DNA from: Rhabditophanes sp. KR3021
Taxonomy: Eukaryota > Nematoda > Chromadorea > Rhabditida > Alloionematidae
Assembly: GCA_963281155.1 (NCBI GenBank)
Contig: CAUJLY010000006.1
Span: 434,001 to 498,000 of the forward strand
Reading direction: 5' to 3'
DNA: 64,000 nucleotides
A program made the position numbers and the translations under genes. Positions 22,097 to 34,175 of this stretch are shown here, in pieces. Below the pieces are notes generated by a model that saw only the letters and a program-made list of their open reading frames with translations, was not told the origin of the DNA and did no database searches. How positions within the stretch are numbered: the first letter of the stretch is position 1; every line of letters begins with the position of its first letter.

Positions 22097-22572
22097 TTAA
22101 ATGGTTTATAAAAACAATGACTTGCCCCAGCGATGTAAATGCAGTCGGTTGGGTAAGGTAAAAGACCGTGAATATATTGGCACAGTTACTAAAGAGCGAG
22201 TACCTCTACAAGTCATGAATTAACGATAAGTAAATAATGAGTTAATGGTCAGTAAAATTGGTAAATGATGTGTTGTAAGGACAACATAACTAAAGGTAGG
22301 GTTGATTAAGGAATGATGGTAATGAGTAAGATATGGGGTCATATAGTTGTCTTAATGATGACAGTAGCTCCACGTAGTATGAACTGCAAAGAGATGTCAT
22401 AAGCTCCATGCTTTCATCTAACCAAAATCCAAAACAAAACACCAAACAATCTTTGCGTGCTCACTGGCCCATGGGTTTTTTCGGATGTTGGAACTATGTT
22501 GACTGATTTAACTGTTATGTCAAGACCTGCTAAAACTAATCTTACGAAACAGGCTCGTCTCAATCATGAATA
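22097..22572 (+). pseudogene. Gene fragments of unknown origin
   Basis: Two coding-like plus-strand pieces. MVYKNNDLPQRCKCSRLGK… ends at a TAA near 22221. About 180 bp further a frame ending at 22572 reads LTGPWVFSDVGTMLTDLTV, then MSRPAKTNLTKQARL. Codon use is coding-like but there is no start for the second piece and the two are not in one frame. Possibly a transposon relic; no family recognised. Confidence 0.3.
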
Positions 22573-22986
22573 ATTGTCATATACCTTTTAATTACCTAAA
22601 ATAATATTGTTATTAAGAAGGGAAACAAAAACGACATATAGATAATTAGTATTTATTACGCAGCACATTAAGGCAACAAATCGGATGCTAGAAATATGTA
22701 TAGACGTTATTATTTATTAAAAAATATAATCTTATCTGATAGCTTCATAAGTGTTATCTTGTAGTTAAACTTTGTCCTTACACTAACATTTTACCAGGCT
22801 CCTATTGATCTTTGTTACATAATTCAAAAATAACGATGTACGGCCAAAATAAAACGAAATAATCACAATAATTTACATACATTGAAACTATATATTTGTT
22901 ATCTTTTACTGATAAAAGCATTAAAACTTTTCTTTTGGGCATAAAATGTACCAGAAAATGATAGAAAGCAGCATCTGCATATTAGA

Positions 22987-24473
22987 ATGTTTTCAAATAT
23001 TTTTGCTTTAGTTGTACTTGGTTTGGTATGTCAATTAGGACAGGGTATTGACTCAGATGGAACTGATTTTGTGTTTTCGTATAGTGCTTATTCTGAGGTA
23101 CCTTTTTTTAGTACCGCTAGTGCTTCTGTTATCATAATTCCGGCTACCAATGTTCCTACTGCTTGTACACTTACTTGGACTATAAGTTCAACTGGAAAAC
23201 CAGGTTCTATTAATTATGATCCAACTTATGGAAAGCATAATGAGGTAAGAAAATTTGTTTTTGACATTATATCAGCTTATTTTAGTATTTCTTCAAATTT
23301 GATGACGTCGTTTTGATTGAACAATATGACCCTGATGGTTTTGATGAACAAGTTGTTCCAGATTTTAGAATTTTTGCTCATTGTAATCAGAAAGTAAAGT
23401 TGATTGGAAGAATTTCTGATCCAATTAATTCACTTGGAGATCTCTTCTTGATTCCTTCTGTCGATTTTGCTACTTCAAGATATGTTATTGAATTTCCAAC
23501 TACATCTAGTGAATTTTTAGGATCTGTTTCAGTGTTGCCAGTATCAACTACAAGAAACGTCAACGTATCAATAGCTACTTATATTGATGGAATTCAATGG
23601 GGAAGAGTAAAGACTTTCGATTATGACGCATCCCTTGGGGCTGAACAACGTTACATGAGTCTTATGTTTAACAGATACTCTAATGCATCTCTAATTATTA
23701 CCTCAGATTCAAATATTATGCTACTTGTAACTGCACCTTACGTAACTCCATCTTCATCGGGATTTTGTGGAGTGAGTTGTGAACCTGACTACGTTGCCTT
23801 TATGCCAATTGGAAGTGCCCCAAAACAATGTGGATCAAAGACTAAAAAACCTGAGGAAAGAATGACTACACATGATTTTGCCTCAAGATATTATATTTCT
23901 CCACCAAATGTTGACGATACTTGTAACGACGATCCTAAGATTACTGTTTATGACGATATCACAAATATGGCTGCTGGAAAATCAATTTCTGTCAGCAAAG
24001 TCGGCCAAACAGCTGTTTCTGTAATTAACAAAAATCAAACAGGTTTCCTAACTTATGAAGGGGCGATGCCAACTTATAGACTTGGTTCAGTCGTTCAAAA
24101 GGATGGTATCACTGCTTTTGGCCATTTTGCTCATTATCTACCAAGCACATTAGAATGGATTTCAGGAGCAACTCAGTTTTATACACTTGCAAATAATTGT
24201 TTCCTCGAAATTTATATTAAATCACAAACTATTGACCTCAAAAGAGTCAAAATTGATGGAGTTCCTCTAGCTAATTTACATTATACTGAAACATATATTG
24301 AAATGTTTGTTGTTAATTTAATGCAATATATTGTTCCCGTCGATGGTTATGGAGTCCATAACTTCGAAAATGAAGCTGGAACTTCAGTTTCATACGTTGT
24401 GTGTAAAAATGTCAATGGGCCTTACAATGCAGCGGGTTATTTGACTGGATTTAACAAAGTTTCTTCTGAATGA
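22987..24473 (+). CDS. Secreted IgGFc-binding-like protein, copy 1
   Basis: Two exons (22987-23244, 23286-24473) with a 41-bp intron give 481 aa. A signal peptide ends near QGIDSDGTDFVFSY. The family signature is spread over the rest: DFRIFAHC, KLIGRISDP, DLFLIPS, a paired-cysteine block CGVSCEPDYVAFMPIG, YGHF-like GHFAHYLPS, TQFYTLANNCFLEIY, and VPVDGYGVHNFENE near the end. This matches the IgGFc_binding domain proteins common in nematodes. Exon 1 is 258 nt with a phase-0 intron, identical to the two copies at 38-42 kb. Role likely extracellular; exact function unknown. Confidence 0.75.
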
Positions 24474-24789
24474 TATGAGATAAATAAATTTATTTTAAAA
24501 CTTTTATTAGTTGATTGCTAATTGGTTATATGCAATAAGGTTGCAATTAGTTTAAAGCATATTTTAAACTGGTTAAGTATTATTTTATCATAGACCTTTA
24601 AAAATGATTCTTGACAATTGTTGACATTATTTGTGATGAAGTAGTTTTTGTCAAAAATAAAAACTCCATTATTAATGTTGTGTTTTGTGTGTGGTCTACA
24701 TATCCTAGTTAAAATCAGTTTTTTGTTGATATGGCCATTAAAGTGATTAGGCTACATACTATAACAGTTTGTAGGGATCTATAATAATG
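24474..24789. other. Intergenic, nothing recognised
   Basis: AATAAA follows the IgGFc-like stop at ~24482. The rest is spacer. Confidence 0.4.
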
Positions 24790-25269
24790 TACCTGATGGT
24801 CAAAATGAACGTCTTTCATGATGTAAATTCAATGCTGCCGCAATTTTATTTGCCTGTGAAGGATCATCATCTAATATCAAGATTTGGGATATCAGAAGTT
24901 GTGTCTGAATGTCCTGGACATGGTGGTTTAATTAGAACTGTTTCATTCTCTCAAAATGGATATCAATTGGCTAGTGGAGCGGATGATGGTATTGGTAAGT
25001 TGTGGAATTTAAGACAAGTTGAGGTTATTGGTGAAGTTGCTGTTAATGAGGCTTCTGAACCTATCGATGATGCTAATTTTGACTTATCTTGTTCTTACTT
25101 GGTTGTTGTAAGTAGATATGTTCAAGTTATGTCTGTTAAACCATGGAATAATATCCTCAAACTTGATTCTCGCAAATCTACAGTTATTGAAGTCAAATTC
25201 AATGAATTAGCTAAGCAAATAATCAGTATAAGCATGGATAAGAATATTCTGAAATCATTACTCCAGTAA
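24790..25269 (+). pseudogene. Prp19-like WD40 pseudogene (C-terminal part)
   Basis: The C-terminal WD40 repeats of the splicing factor and ubiquitin ligase Prp19 are recognisable in pieces. PDG and SSSNIKIWDIRSCV lie in one frame (to ~24912). CPGHGGLIRTVSFSQNGYQLASGADDG … KLWNLR is in another (from ~24895). The remainder then runs to a stop at 25267. A frameshift lies at about 24908 and a TGA at ~24822. The U-box, coiled coil and first repeats are absent, and no introns are visible. Best read as a truncated, possibly retro-copied, pseudogene of a highly conserved gene. Confidence 0.65.
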
Positions 25270-25541
25270 ATGAATAACTAAACTTAATAATTTGACTTAA
25301 AATCAAAATTATTATTACTTTTATTTTGTCTTTTATAAAGCATTATTTCAATATGATTAGTCCTTTATAATCACAGCAGTTTAAATAGTTAATTTAAAGG
25401 GTTATGGTAAAAGGTTTAAATGTATTTTTTATTAACTTTTTATAATTGATCAAAATGAATATTAAAAAATATTTCTTCATCGGTTCATTAATGAGAAAGT
25501 TTTTGTGGAAATATTAGATGTGTACCTAAATGAGATTGATT
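25270..25541. other. Intergenic between convergent genes
   Basis: No feature seen. Confidence 0.4.
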
Positions 25542-26366
25542 TCACTTTTGTTTGCTTAAAGATGATCTAACTTCCATTAAAACTTTCCCTAACAAATTTT
25601 GTCCTTTCCAAGCTTTTCTATTTAACCGATCAGGATTCGAAATTCCGCATCCAATTCCCCAAAGTCGATCCCTTGCTGCACATTCCACAATAAAGGCATC
25701 TTTGGTACTTAATAAAATTTCTTCTAAATCTTTATTTTGACTAAATTTAGCTTTTAGTCCTCGCTTCATACAATTATACCCTTCTTTATCCCAAACAACC
25801 TTATCAAAGTCTTTTACTTTTCTACCCAATCTTTTTTGCTTAACAGGATCATTTTCCATCAATATATCTTTTGCCATCTTCTTATCTTTAAAAGTTATTG
25901 CCTTACCATAAATAAAGTACTGTTCCGAACAATTAAACTGGATATCGTCAACAGTAAAAGAACATGGATAATGATTGCTAAAGACGGAATTTTTTGAGTA
26001 AAAACAAACAAACGATTCACCTTGCTCGTTTCTTTCGATATTTATCTTTACCTCTGGCTTAGCAGCAGTGCTAGTCTTTTGATTGGGCTTAACATCATCT
26101 TTAGACAAATTATCACTATCATTAGAGGGAGCTCTCTTCCTAGTCTTTTTGATAGATTCATTTGCGGTAGATGAATTACCACTAGAGATAACACATTTTC
26201 TTGTACTTAATTTGATAGGTTTATTTTTAGTAAACAAATTATCATTAGAAATACTTCTCTTCCTAATTTTTTTGATAGGCTCAGTTGGTGTAGTCAAATT
26301 ATGACTAATGTCATAAATAATTCGTTTCCTAATTTCTTTAGGTTCATCTGGGGTTTTAGGATCCAT
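25542..26366 (-). CDS. NADAR (YbiA-like) domain protein
   Basis: Single exon, 274 aa. Residues ~120-270 are a NADAR/DUF1768 domain: CFYSKNSVFSNHYPCSFTVD, FNCSEQYFIYGKA, DPVKQKRLGRKVKDFD, W, AKFSQNKDLEEILLST, then LWGIGCG and NLLGKVLMEVR. NADAR proteins cleave N-glycosidic bonds, including removal of ADP-ribose from guanine in DNA in recent bacterial work, and YbiA acts on riboflavin intermediates. The first ~115 residues are basic and repetitive (TRKR/IRKR-x-SNDN units), suggesting nuclear localisation or nucleic acid binding. Intronless, unlike most neighbours; domain residues expected for catalysis appear intact. Confidence 0.82.
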   Translation of the reverse strand: MDPKTPDEPKEIRKRIIYDISHNLTTPTEPIKKIRKRSISNDNLFTKNKPIKLSTRKCVISSGNSSTANESIKKTRKRAPSNDSDNLSKDDVKPNQKTSTAAKPEVKINIERNEQGESFVCFYSKNSVFSNHYPCSFTVDDIQFNCSEQYFIYGKAITFKDKKMAKDILMENDPVKQKRLGRKVKDFDKVVWDKEGYNCMKRGLKAKFSQNKDLEEILLSTKDAFIVECAARDRLWGIGCGISNPDRLNRKAWKGQNLLGKVLMEVRSSLSKQK

Positions 26367-27215
26367 GATAATTTAAATATAAACTAGAATACTCTATAAA
26401 AATGGTTATATAAAATGTTAGTTTAAACGAGAATAGAAACATAAATGCGGTAAATAATTTTGAAATAGCTATTTACTCTACACATGCTGTGTACACTTAC
26501 GCGGTGAAATATGTATGCATAAAAGAGATATAAATATATCGAGTGCAATAAAGGATAAAAGACTTTACAATAATTTTACTTTAATTAAAAAGCGGCCAAT
26601 TCAATCAATTATGGACCGGCTTTGGAGTAAAATCTAATTGCATTTTATAAAAAATTTGGTTACAGAGTAAATTAAGGATGCTCTTTTGAATAAAATTTCA
26701 CCATTTCCAGAGGCTTTAGGGTGTCTTTCTCAAAATCCGTGTTTTTGACAAAGAAATATTTTTTGATTTGCACATCTTAAAGAGCGTAAAAAATGCCATC
26801 TAATGATATAAAAATATTAGTAAAATGATTGAAACAAAGTTGACAAAAATGTCTTTAAAGTTTACATACATGACCTATAGTTTAGGTGATCGCCCTGAAA
26901 AACTCCATTCTCAGATCAAGCTGAAAATAGTCTTAAACTCTTAGTTATGTCCAAATTAATATTATAAGCCACTAAAATCACAATGAAAATTTCATTTCTT
27001 ATTTTTTAGCACCGTGGGATATAGGGAAAATCATACAAAATTAATGTTTTTATATGCATTAGAAAGCCACAGAAAAACCATAAAGAGAATGTATAATCAG
27101 ATTTTAATAATATTCATTTAAAAGTACTTAAAAGTTGACAAATGTAAATAGGACTTTTAATTCCAAAATTAATTAGTGTGGCATATATCTATCTCTTTAT
27201 TTATTTTAAAACAAT
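26367..27215. other. Intergenic, nothing recognised
   Basis: About 850 bp of AT-rich spacer on the promoter side of the NADAR gene and 3' side of the next receptor. No frame or RNA structure supported. Confidence 0.45.
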
Positions 27216-28235
27216 TCAGCAAAAAATAGCCTTTCTAATTTTTTTAAACTCGGCTTCCACCACATCGTTAAAAAAGAAAAATACCCAGGAAGGTGGTGTC
27301 AGCAAACATAGTAAAATAAAATTTTGAATCATTGAAGCAGTAAACGCCGCACTTTCCTCAAAACCCGAAGTTATTTTAGAAATGTGATTGAAAAGAATTG
27401 GTTCAAAGCAAGCTGATATGGATAAAATTAAGCATTGTATAAGAACAGACATTTCAGGTTTAAGTTTAGATGAGTTCTTTTTGGTTGCCATTGCTATTTT
27501 GAGAATAGAAGGTGGTTGATTTGTTCTAAATGAAATTGGAGCATGAACTAGAGTAGGCTGTTGAGTAAAAAGAGACTTATGTTTTACTTTCGCATCAAAT
27601 ATCATTTTCAAAAAGATTAATACGTATAACAACGTAATAACAATAGCTGCTGTGTAAATGACAACATTCATAATGACTCCTTGCCAAAATCTGCTCCACG
27701 CATTAGGATAATAATTTTTGTTAAACATATAAAAATATTCAATATTAAAATTTTTATGAATTCCAAAGCATTTCTTCAATACCACTAACATTAAACTCCA
27801 ACACCAAACAAACGATATTGAAAAGTATACAGATGTATTTCCAAAGATAGTTAATTTATTTTTAAATAAAAATACATTTGCTCTATTCAAAGTCAACAAA
27901 ACAGTCATATATGTTTGTGAATAATATCCAATTGTTTCCAGTTCAAGAATTACTAAGCTAATTGGATGATTTGCTAAATATTCAGCCAACTCACGATTAT
28001 TTATAAAACAAATTGTCGATATAGGAAATATTTGGGCAATCATCATTAAGCTTTGTGATATCAAAAATTGGTATGAGATTTTGTAAACTGGAATCACATT
28101 GAAATAGGCTCTTTTTTTGAAAAATATAGATGCCAACAAGACATTTGATGTTAAATTGAGAAAAACGACTAATAGATATAATGATCCCATAATTGGTCTT
28201 CTATTGTCATTGTAATAAATAATGGTATTGTTCAT
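27216..28235 (-). CDS. 7TM chemoreceptor, srx/srw-like
   Basis: Single exon of 339 aa with seven hydrophobic segments. TM1 holds LTSNVLLASIFFKKR, the TM3 end has LLTLNRANVF (nematode LNR motif) and a WSLMLVVLKKC fourth segment follows. A long third intracellular loop is rich in Lys and Pro (KHKSLFTQQ … KKNSSKLKPEMS). TM7 ends LLTPPSWVFFFFNDV with a basic tail. The LNR and loop lengths fit Srx-type receptors, but family placement is tentative. Intronless, unlike other receptors here. Confidence 0.7.
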   Translation of the reverse strand: MNNTIIYYNDNRRPIMGSLYLLVVFLNLTSNVLLASIFFKKRAYFNVIPVYKISYQFLISQSLMMIAQIFPISTICFINNRELAEYLANHPISLVILELETIGYYSQTYMTVLLTLNRANVFLFKNKLTIFGNTSVYFSISFVWCWSLMLVVLKKCFGIHKNFNIEYFYMFNKNYYPNAWSRFWQGVIMNVVIYTAAIVITLLYVLIFLKMIFDAKVKHKSLFTQQPTLVHAPISFRTNQPPSILKIAMATKKNSSKLKPEMSVLIQCLILSISACFEPILFNHISKITSGFEESAAFTASMIQNFILLCLLTPPSWVFFFFNDVVEAEFKKIRKAIFC

Positions 28236-30562
28236 GATTTAAAATGGTGAAAATCTAAAATATGTTTTAAACTTTTACTTCCTTATGAAGTTTATTTTAT
28301 AGGAAGATGCACAATCTTTGCTATATAAAAGTAAATATGAGTCTTTTATAAAATGAACCATATTGGGTTCATTAATGCTTAGTTTAAATAAAAAAAAGCG
28401 TGAGACATTTTATAAGGGCATTTCATTATCCAATTATTTACACACATATAACTCTATTTTGTAGTTTCAATGGCAAAGTATGATTACATGATTCTTGGTA
28501 TATTTAAATTATTCTGAGAATTTGTATTAAATGATGTGAATTTTTCTGTAATAATATCACGAGTTTGTTATACAGATTTGGAATATCAAGAAATGAATGG
28601 TTAATAATAGTTCTAAGCAAATGTTAGTTAAGACTTTAATAGAAGAACAAGACATTTATTATTTAATTATACAGTGATTAATGCAGATCGTAATTAATTT
28701 TCTATAAGAATTGGTCATGGAGCAATTGTATTTATCATAAACAAAAGATTTGTGAAAATAAGATGTCTTTTAAATGAATTCGATTATTCTAAACAAGAAA
28801 CTCCTAAAATTAAGTTTTGATAATTGCTCTCATTCTAACATCTTTTCGACAATTTAATATTGTAATTGCTTCTTTAATTTATTTATGATTTATGGTTATG
28901 CAATAAATACTTGGCTGTTTTTATATCTAACTTATTTTGTTTCAGTTACAAAAGGTTCAATAACTTTTTGGCAATGTAAATAAAAAGTGACCAATGGATA
29001 CCTACCACAAGAGAAACAGTTCCAAAAGTGAACACCATCGTTTTCTCCAGTAAGTCTTTCCATGTAGGCATCAATTTGGTGCATAACATGTGTAATAATT
29101 ATATGCATATTTAGTATAATTTTTTGAAAATAATATATCCAAGGTATTTGAACAACCCCAGAAACATATAAAACAATAATTCAACTACTAGTATATCAAA
29201 TATAAAAAATTATTTAATTTTTTGTTAAGCATCATCGGTATTGCCCGTTAACGTTATATGAAGATATAGCGATGGAATTGCAATTTGAGGAAGAAATAAA
29301 ACTTATTTTTTATCTAAAGAATTTTATGCATAAATTTTATTAATGTTGTGTAAATACTTGGCTTTGCAATTATAATTATTTGGTGGATCGCTTGTTAATT
29401 CCAACGGTTATAGCAATCATAGAAATTATAGCTGAGGTCATCAAGCACATCAGCAATCAAGACAATTATTTCCGATAATCAATCAGGTTAAAATAACAAT
29501 TATATAACATTGTTGCCTAAACTTCATACTTTAATCTTTAAGAAAATGGCCTTTTGCGCAACTACTTGAAACAATCAAATATTTGCGGGTTTTGTGAAAA
29601 GTTTAAAATTTGTGTATAATTATTTAAAAACACAAAAACTGAATTTTTCAAGAAACTTTTTTTGTACAATATGTTATCATGGTAGTTATAAAAACATCGT
29701 TCAATTTGCCAATGGTACTGCTTCTATGGCGAATTTTTCAGACTGCAAAATAAATATATATTTTCAAAGGTATAAATAGATTACTACTGAAAGCAACCCT
29801 AGTTTGACATGTCCTAAAAAGAAATCTATTAACATAAATCAAAATCAATTTCGTCTTAAATAGCAAAAGACAAAATGATCTAGCCATCGCCCAAAAATTG
29901 TACAAGGGATTTTTGTATGTATCAAATAATCTATGTAAGTGATTTTAAAAATAAAGGAGTCAGGTGCTGCCTTACCCTACTCCACCATCTTCTCTGTTGA
30001 ATAAAAAATATGCTCATCTCTTAGTTTAACTCATGATCAAGCGTTCCAACAAATCTGGAGGTAAACGGCAGATACGTGTTTTTGAATAGACAGTACGTGT
30101 ATGCAGCAGCTGTTTTTGAAGAGAAAATCCTGGCGGAAATGGTGCCTTTATTTATAAATGGAAGCGAAAGATAACATCATAGACATTCTGTGTTCAAAAT
30201 AATTCATTTAAAAACATCACACTAAATACATTCAAATGTGAGTTAGATCTAATTTAACAAACAAAAACTATCTAACCAATTCAAAAAAGCCTTTGACCAT
30301 ATTTTTTTATCTGATTTTTACATCACACTTTAGATTAAAACTATTATTGCAAACATGTCATTTTGGAATGTCAACTTTCTATTCATGAATCATCAAAACA
30401 TGTGATCTGATCTATTTTTAACATGGAAACATAACACATAATATACTGTAGCAAAATAAATGATGAAAACAAACTTTATCTAAAAAACACAATTGTATTT
30501 TGAAGTTGTAATAAGTGTGAAAATAAATACCTGTTGATAAATAAATTATAAGTTATTTTTTA
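28236..30562. other. 2.3-kb intergenic region with minor gene debris
   Basis: Mostly featureless. On the minus strand ~29085-28999 reads HQIDAYMERLTGENDG … FWNCFSCG before a GTAGGT donor, resembling a broken zinc-finger exon. At 29965-30060 plus a few codons resemble a hAT C-terminus but are interrupted. Neither is strong enough for a separate call. Confidence 0.4.
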
Positions 30563-31635
30563 TTATGAGCAATTTTTAAGTTCATTAGTATTTTTAACAG
30601 GTGTTTTGATGAATGTAAGTTTGAGTTGTTTTACTTTAGTTACTTTTCGATAATAAATTATAATGCATACATTCATACCAGTAATGGTTATCATAAAAAA
30701 TGAAGGAAAATGATTAGCAGATTCAAATAAAAAATCGAAGGTTGATTCATTGTTTTGAAAAAAAGCTCCGCTAATGACGCCATACATAGAACTCAGTCCA
30801 ATTAAAGAGAATGTCAGGAGGTAGACAGACAAATAATATCTTAGTATATTTCTATAATCTCTCTTTGAAGATCGTTTTTGGTTTTGCTTGATTAAATTGT
30901 GGAACGATTTTTTCATTTTTATAAAATAATAGGAAACACAGACTGCATCAAAGATAATGACAAATACTAGTAGAAATAACCCTCCAACGTTTATGAAAGT
31001 GACCTCAGAAATTTTGTAAGCCAATAATATTGTATTTTCGTTGATGAGATTTGTAAGCTTCATTGTATAATTTTGTGTAACAATTCCCAAAGCTTCTGCT
31101 GAACTTGCCTTGGCTTGATAAAGAATTAAAGCAATTGCAGAGGCCAATATTACATGTAAAAGAAATGTAATTTTATGGATTTTTGTAAACGTATAAAAAG
31201 TAGCACGATTGCAAAGTACATTCCATCTACCAAGCAAATCCAAAAATAGAATAAAGATTAGCCCAAGAGCAACCGTAAAAATACCAACCTAAACTTGTAT
31301 AAATTTTATTAACAAATACTTTTACTTACCAAGCTGATTTGACATCCATTTTCTCCACCAATGTCTCTTATTATTCCTCCACAAATAACCACAGATTTAG
31401 GAATTAAAAATCGTGGTCTTGCTATTATTTGTAGATATAAAACTATAACAACGAAATATGCTCGTGTACGAATTAAAAACTTTACATAAAAAAGTTGTCT
31501 TTCTTTTTTTAGAGATAGCAAATATGCTATTGTAAGTATATTAGAACATAATAACATGAAACCGGAAAGGTCAAAAAAATATGTATAATGGTCTCCATTA
31601 CATTCAATATAATTTTTAACAAATGAGCAATACAT
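30563..31635 (-). CDS. 7TM chemoreceptor, type A (copy 1)
   Basis: Two exons (31635-31330, 31288-30563) with a 41-bp intron give 343 aa. It has an N-terminal TM1 with few charges, a basic SLKKERQ loop, RPRFLIPK after TM2-3, GRWNVLCNRATFYTFTKIHK between TM4 and TM5, and a basic tail. Closest in the window is the type A gene at 57604-58706: same length and aligned GR…, TKI and Y-Y-RK near the end. Typical of nematode serpentine chemoreceptors, but I cannot place it in a named subfamily. It lies 229 bp downstream of type B copy 1 on the same strand. Confidence 0.68.
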
Positions 31636-31863
31636 TTTTTGAAATTAAGCTTTATAAATGTTAAGAACGAAGTTATTAAAATAACGAACTAATTAAGTCT
31701 AAAAATTTAATCACTTCAAAGGTAGCAGCTGAATATTAAATCTTTCATTCAGGTATAATACTTACCTCAGAAATAAAAAATTTCAGTTTATGACAAACAG
31801 ATATTTAATTATCAAACTATTTTGAATGAATTACAAATAATTTGTACTTCGAAAATGCGTTAA

Positions 31864-32889
31864 TTAAGAACTTCTAGCTGGCATAGTTGTGGCAATTTGT
31901 ACTGAGATCGTCCCTGCGAAAATATTTTTAAAGTAATTATATCGTTGTTTGATAATTAATCTTGATTTTGTAAATAAGCACAAAAACACTATTGCATTTA
32001 TAGCAGGTGCGAGTGATGAAAATATAACGATCCATTTTCCTGATATACGAGATGGATCCCCGAAGAATATAATTATTATATACACTCCTAAAAAGTTGAT
32101 TTAATATTAAATTAATGACAATAAGTCACCTGTAGGTAGAAACTGAAAAATAACTGGAGCTATAGCTTGAACAAATAAAATATTGAAAAATTCGTGATTT
32201 AATTTCATAGTTGCTAAACTCATAGTTTTCTCAGATTTTAAATAACGATAGTATTTTATTAAAACAATAGCGATAATAACAAAACAACCGCATAATATAA
32301 GAAATACGGGGCCAAGGTATAAAAATATTCGTCGATCCAAAAGAATGGTTAAACCTTTGCTTTCCGTAGATAATAAAGAAGTTTCTTCGTTTCTGACCAA
32401 ACTTTCGAGGCTTAAAAAGTGTAAATTAACATTTGCATCGTATGAATAGAAACATAAAAATATAATACTTCCTCCTATTGATACCACTCCAATCACATAC
32501 ATAAGTATCAAGTTTCTTAATCGTACTTCAGCAGTTATAGAAAAATACCGAACAAAAATAGTTACAGAAACAACGGCAAAATTTAAATAATAAAAAAGAA
32601 CAAAGATCCAAAGGCAAGTACAATACTGATAAAATGTTATTGCTATGTCATCCAAATAAGGAAATCGGTATACCAAGTAAGTATTATTAATTATATAAAC
32701 TTCCAGACGACTTATTAGATTTACAATTGAAAAAATGAGATCTAAAATGAACTGACAAAACGTTGAAATCATCGCAACATTAAGACTGCCTTGTACTTGG
32801 AAATGCTTGTAAAGAGATATTGCAATTAAGTTTGCAATGAAACATAAAAGAAAAATTGATATACTGGAGATAGTATAAAAATCAAGCAT
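31864..32889 (-). CDS. 7TM chemoreceptor, type B (str/srd-like, copy 1)
   Basis: Two exons (32889-32130, 32087-31864) with a 42-bp intron give 327 aa. Motifs are ISLYKHF, STFCQFILDLIFS, RYFSITAEVRLR, MKLNHEFFNILFVQAIAPV…QFLPTG and a PAINAI…SKSRLIIKQRY tail. The KLN…QA…P segment is the Str/Srd TM6 signature. The receptor at 62048-63076 aligns along its entire length with the same intron position. Intact here. It is followed on the same strand by type A copy 1. Confidence 0.75.
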
Positions 32890-33179
32890 TTTTAAAGTTT
32901 TTAAAATATTGTAGAAAACTTAGCTCTTAAAATTATAGTATATAGAATAATTACTTTTAGAAAGAACCAATAGGTGTAAGGTTTTAATTCTCCAGTCAAG
33001 TAACTTTTAATAACAATATATTATTTGAAAATTTAAACAACTGTTTTGTTTTCAATATGTAGTTAATTTCCGGAACAAAATGTTCATATTCTGACATTAA
33101 ATAAGTGACCTATCGAATAAGTCGATTCAAAACAATAAATTTATTAATAATGTTATGGCAACATATTTTTCAAGAATTA
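32890..33179. other. Intergenic
   Basis: Promoter side of the type B receptor; nothing specific seen. Confidence 0.35.
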
Positions 33180-33690
33180 CCGATTAAGTGCATGAACAAC
33201 CATCTTTTTAATCATTTTTTTATTGCTATACTTGTTAAATTCTGTAGACAAATGTTATCAAATAATTTTAACCATTGTTTGTTTATGATTCTTGTTGAAA
33301 TGCCAATAAGTGGGACTGGAATCCACGGAATTTCAAATCTTAAAATTATTCTGGGTAGCTGGTGAATACATCGAAGATATCTCCTCTGTAAATGGATCTA
33401 AGCAATTTTTGAATAACATATTCGTAATCAGCGTTGAATTTCCCCAAAACTGATGAGGCAGAACATTTTAATTTTTTCCTTCATTTTAAATTTATGTGCT
33501 AATTTCACTTCTCCATCTTTTGACATCTCAATAGGTAAATAACATTACTCTGATCAAACTTGATGAAAATACTTGCTTTGGAACACTCGTACCTTTGTCG
33601 CAATCAATGGGCATCTTTCTTAACATTCCTCTCCTTAATTTAACACTTGAACTTATCCACGTCGCGCTTATTACCATTATATGTTATGTG
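33180..33690 (-). pseudogene. Frameshifted gene remnant, unknown family
   Basis: Four minus-strand pieces in successive frames read as protein: SSVKLRRGMLRKMPIDCDKGTS…, then PIEMSKDGEVKLAHKFKMKEK, then VLGKFNADYEYVIQKLLRSIY…, then LPRIILRFEIPWIPVPLIG…, ending at a TGA near 33213. Each change of frame is at a separate site. The amino acid content is unlike noise, but no family is recognised. Plus-strand frames here (for example 33105-33365) are its shadow. Confidence 0.45.
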
Positions 33691-33971
33691 TCAATACTAT
33701 TGACCACTAACCATTTTTTATACTTATTTATAATTGTCGCTTCTTTAAGTTTGCTTTAAAAGAAAGCCAAAGGGAATTACCCTAAAACATCCGCTTTTAA
33801 ATAAGTTAGGGTAAGTTCTACTAATCTATTGATTTTAACACCTCTTTTTATAAATAAGTTTTCTAATTAACACTTTTGGTAATATTTTGCGTGTGTCGTT
33901 GTTAGAAAGTTATTACCAGTGCAGATTGTTAGACTCACATCTTTCAAATTTACCTAGGATTTGTCAACACA

Positions 33972-34175
33972 ATGACTTGTTTAAAAAAGGCCTTGGTCAT
34001 GATGCCAAAGCAAATCTCTGATATTTTTAGAGACTCAGTTTTTGATTTCAGAATGAGGACTTTTAATGCTAGTGGAATTAATGAACTTTCCAAATTAAAT
34101 GTGATTTATACCGGTGAAAACATTATAAATGATTCTTCTAGTGCAAACATTCCAAATGTTACTACTATTGTTTAA
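33972..34175 (+). CDS. Short hypothetical protein or gene fragment
   Basis: An ATG frame of 67 aa (starting MTCLKKALVMMPKQISD) with normal residue balance, no signal peptide and no membrane segment. A second coding-like piece (FTSSNLSAKAESKFALNSP) lies ~150 bp downstream in another frame, so this may be part of a broken gene. No family recognised. Confidence 0.3.
   Translation: MTCLKKALVMMPKQISDIFRDSVFDFRMRTFNASGINELSKLNVIYTGENIINDSSSANIPNVTTIV

Noticed and set aside
29594..29779. 61-codon plus frame
   Set aside because: No domain and AT-biased content; chance frame.
33105..33365. 86-codon plus frame
   Set aside because: Antisense shadow of the frameshifted minus-strand remnant.
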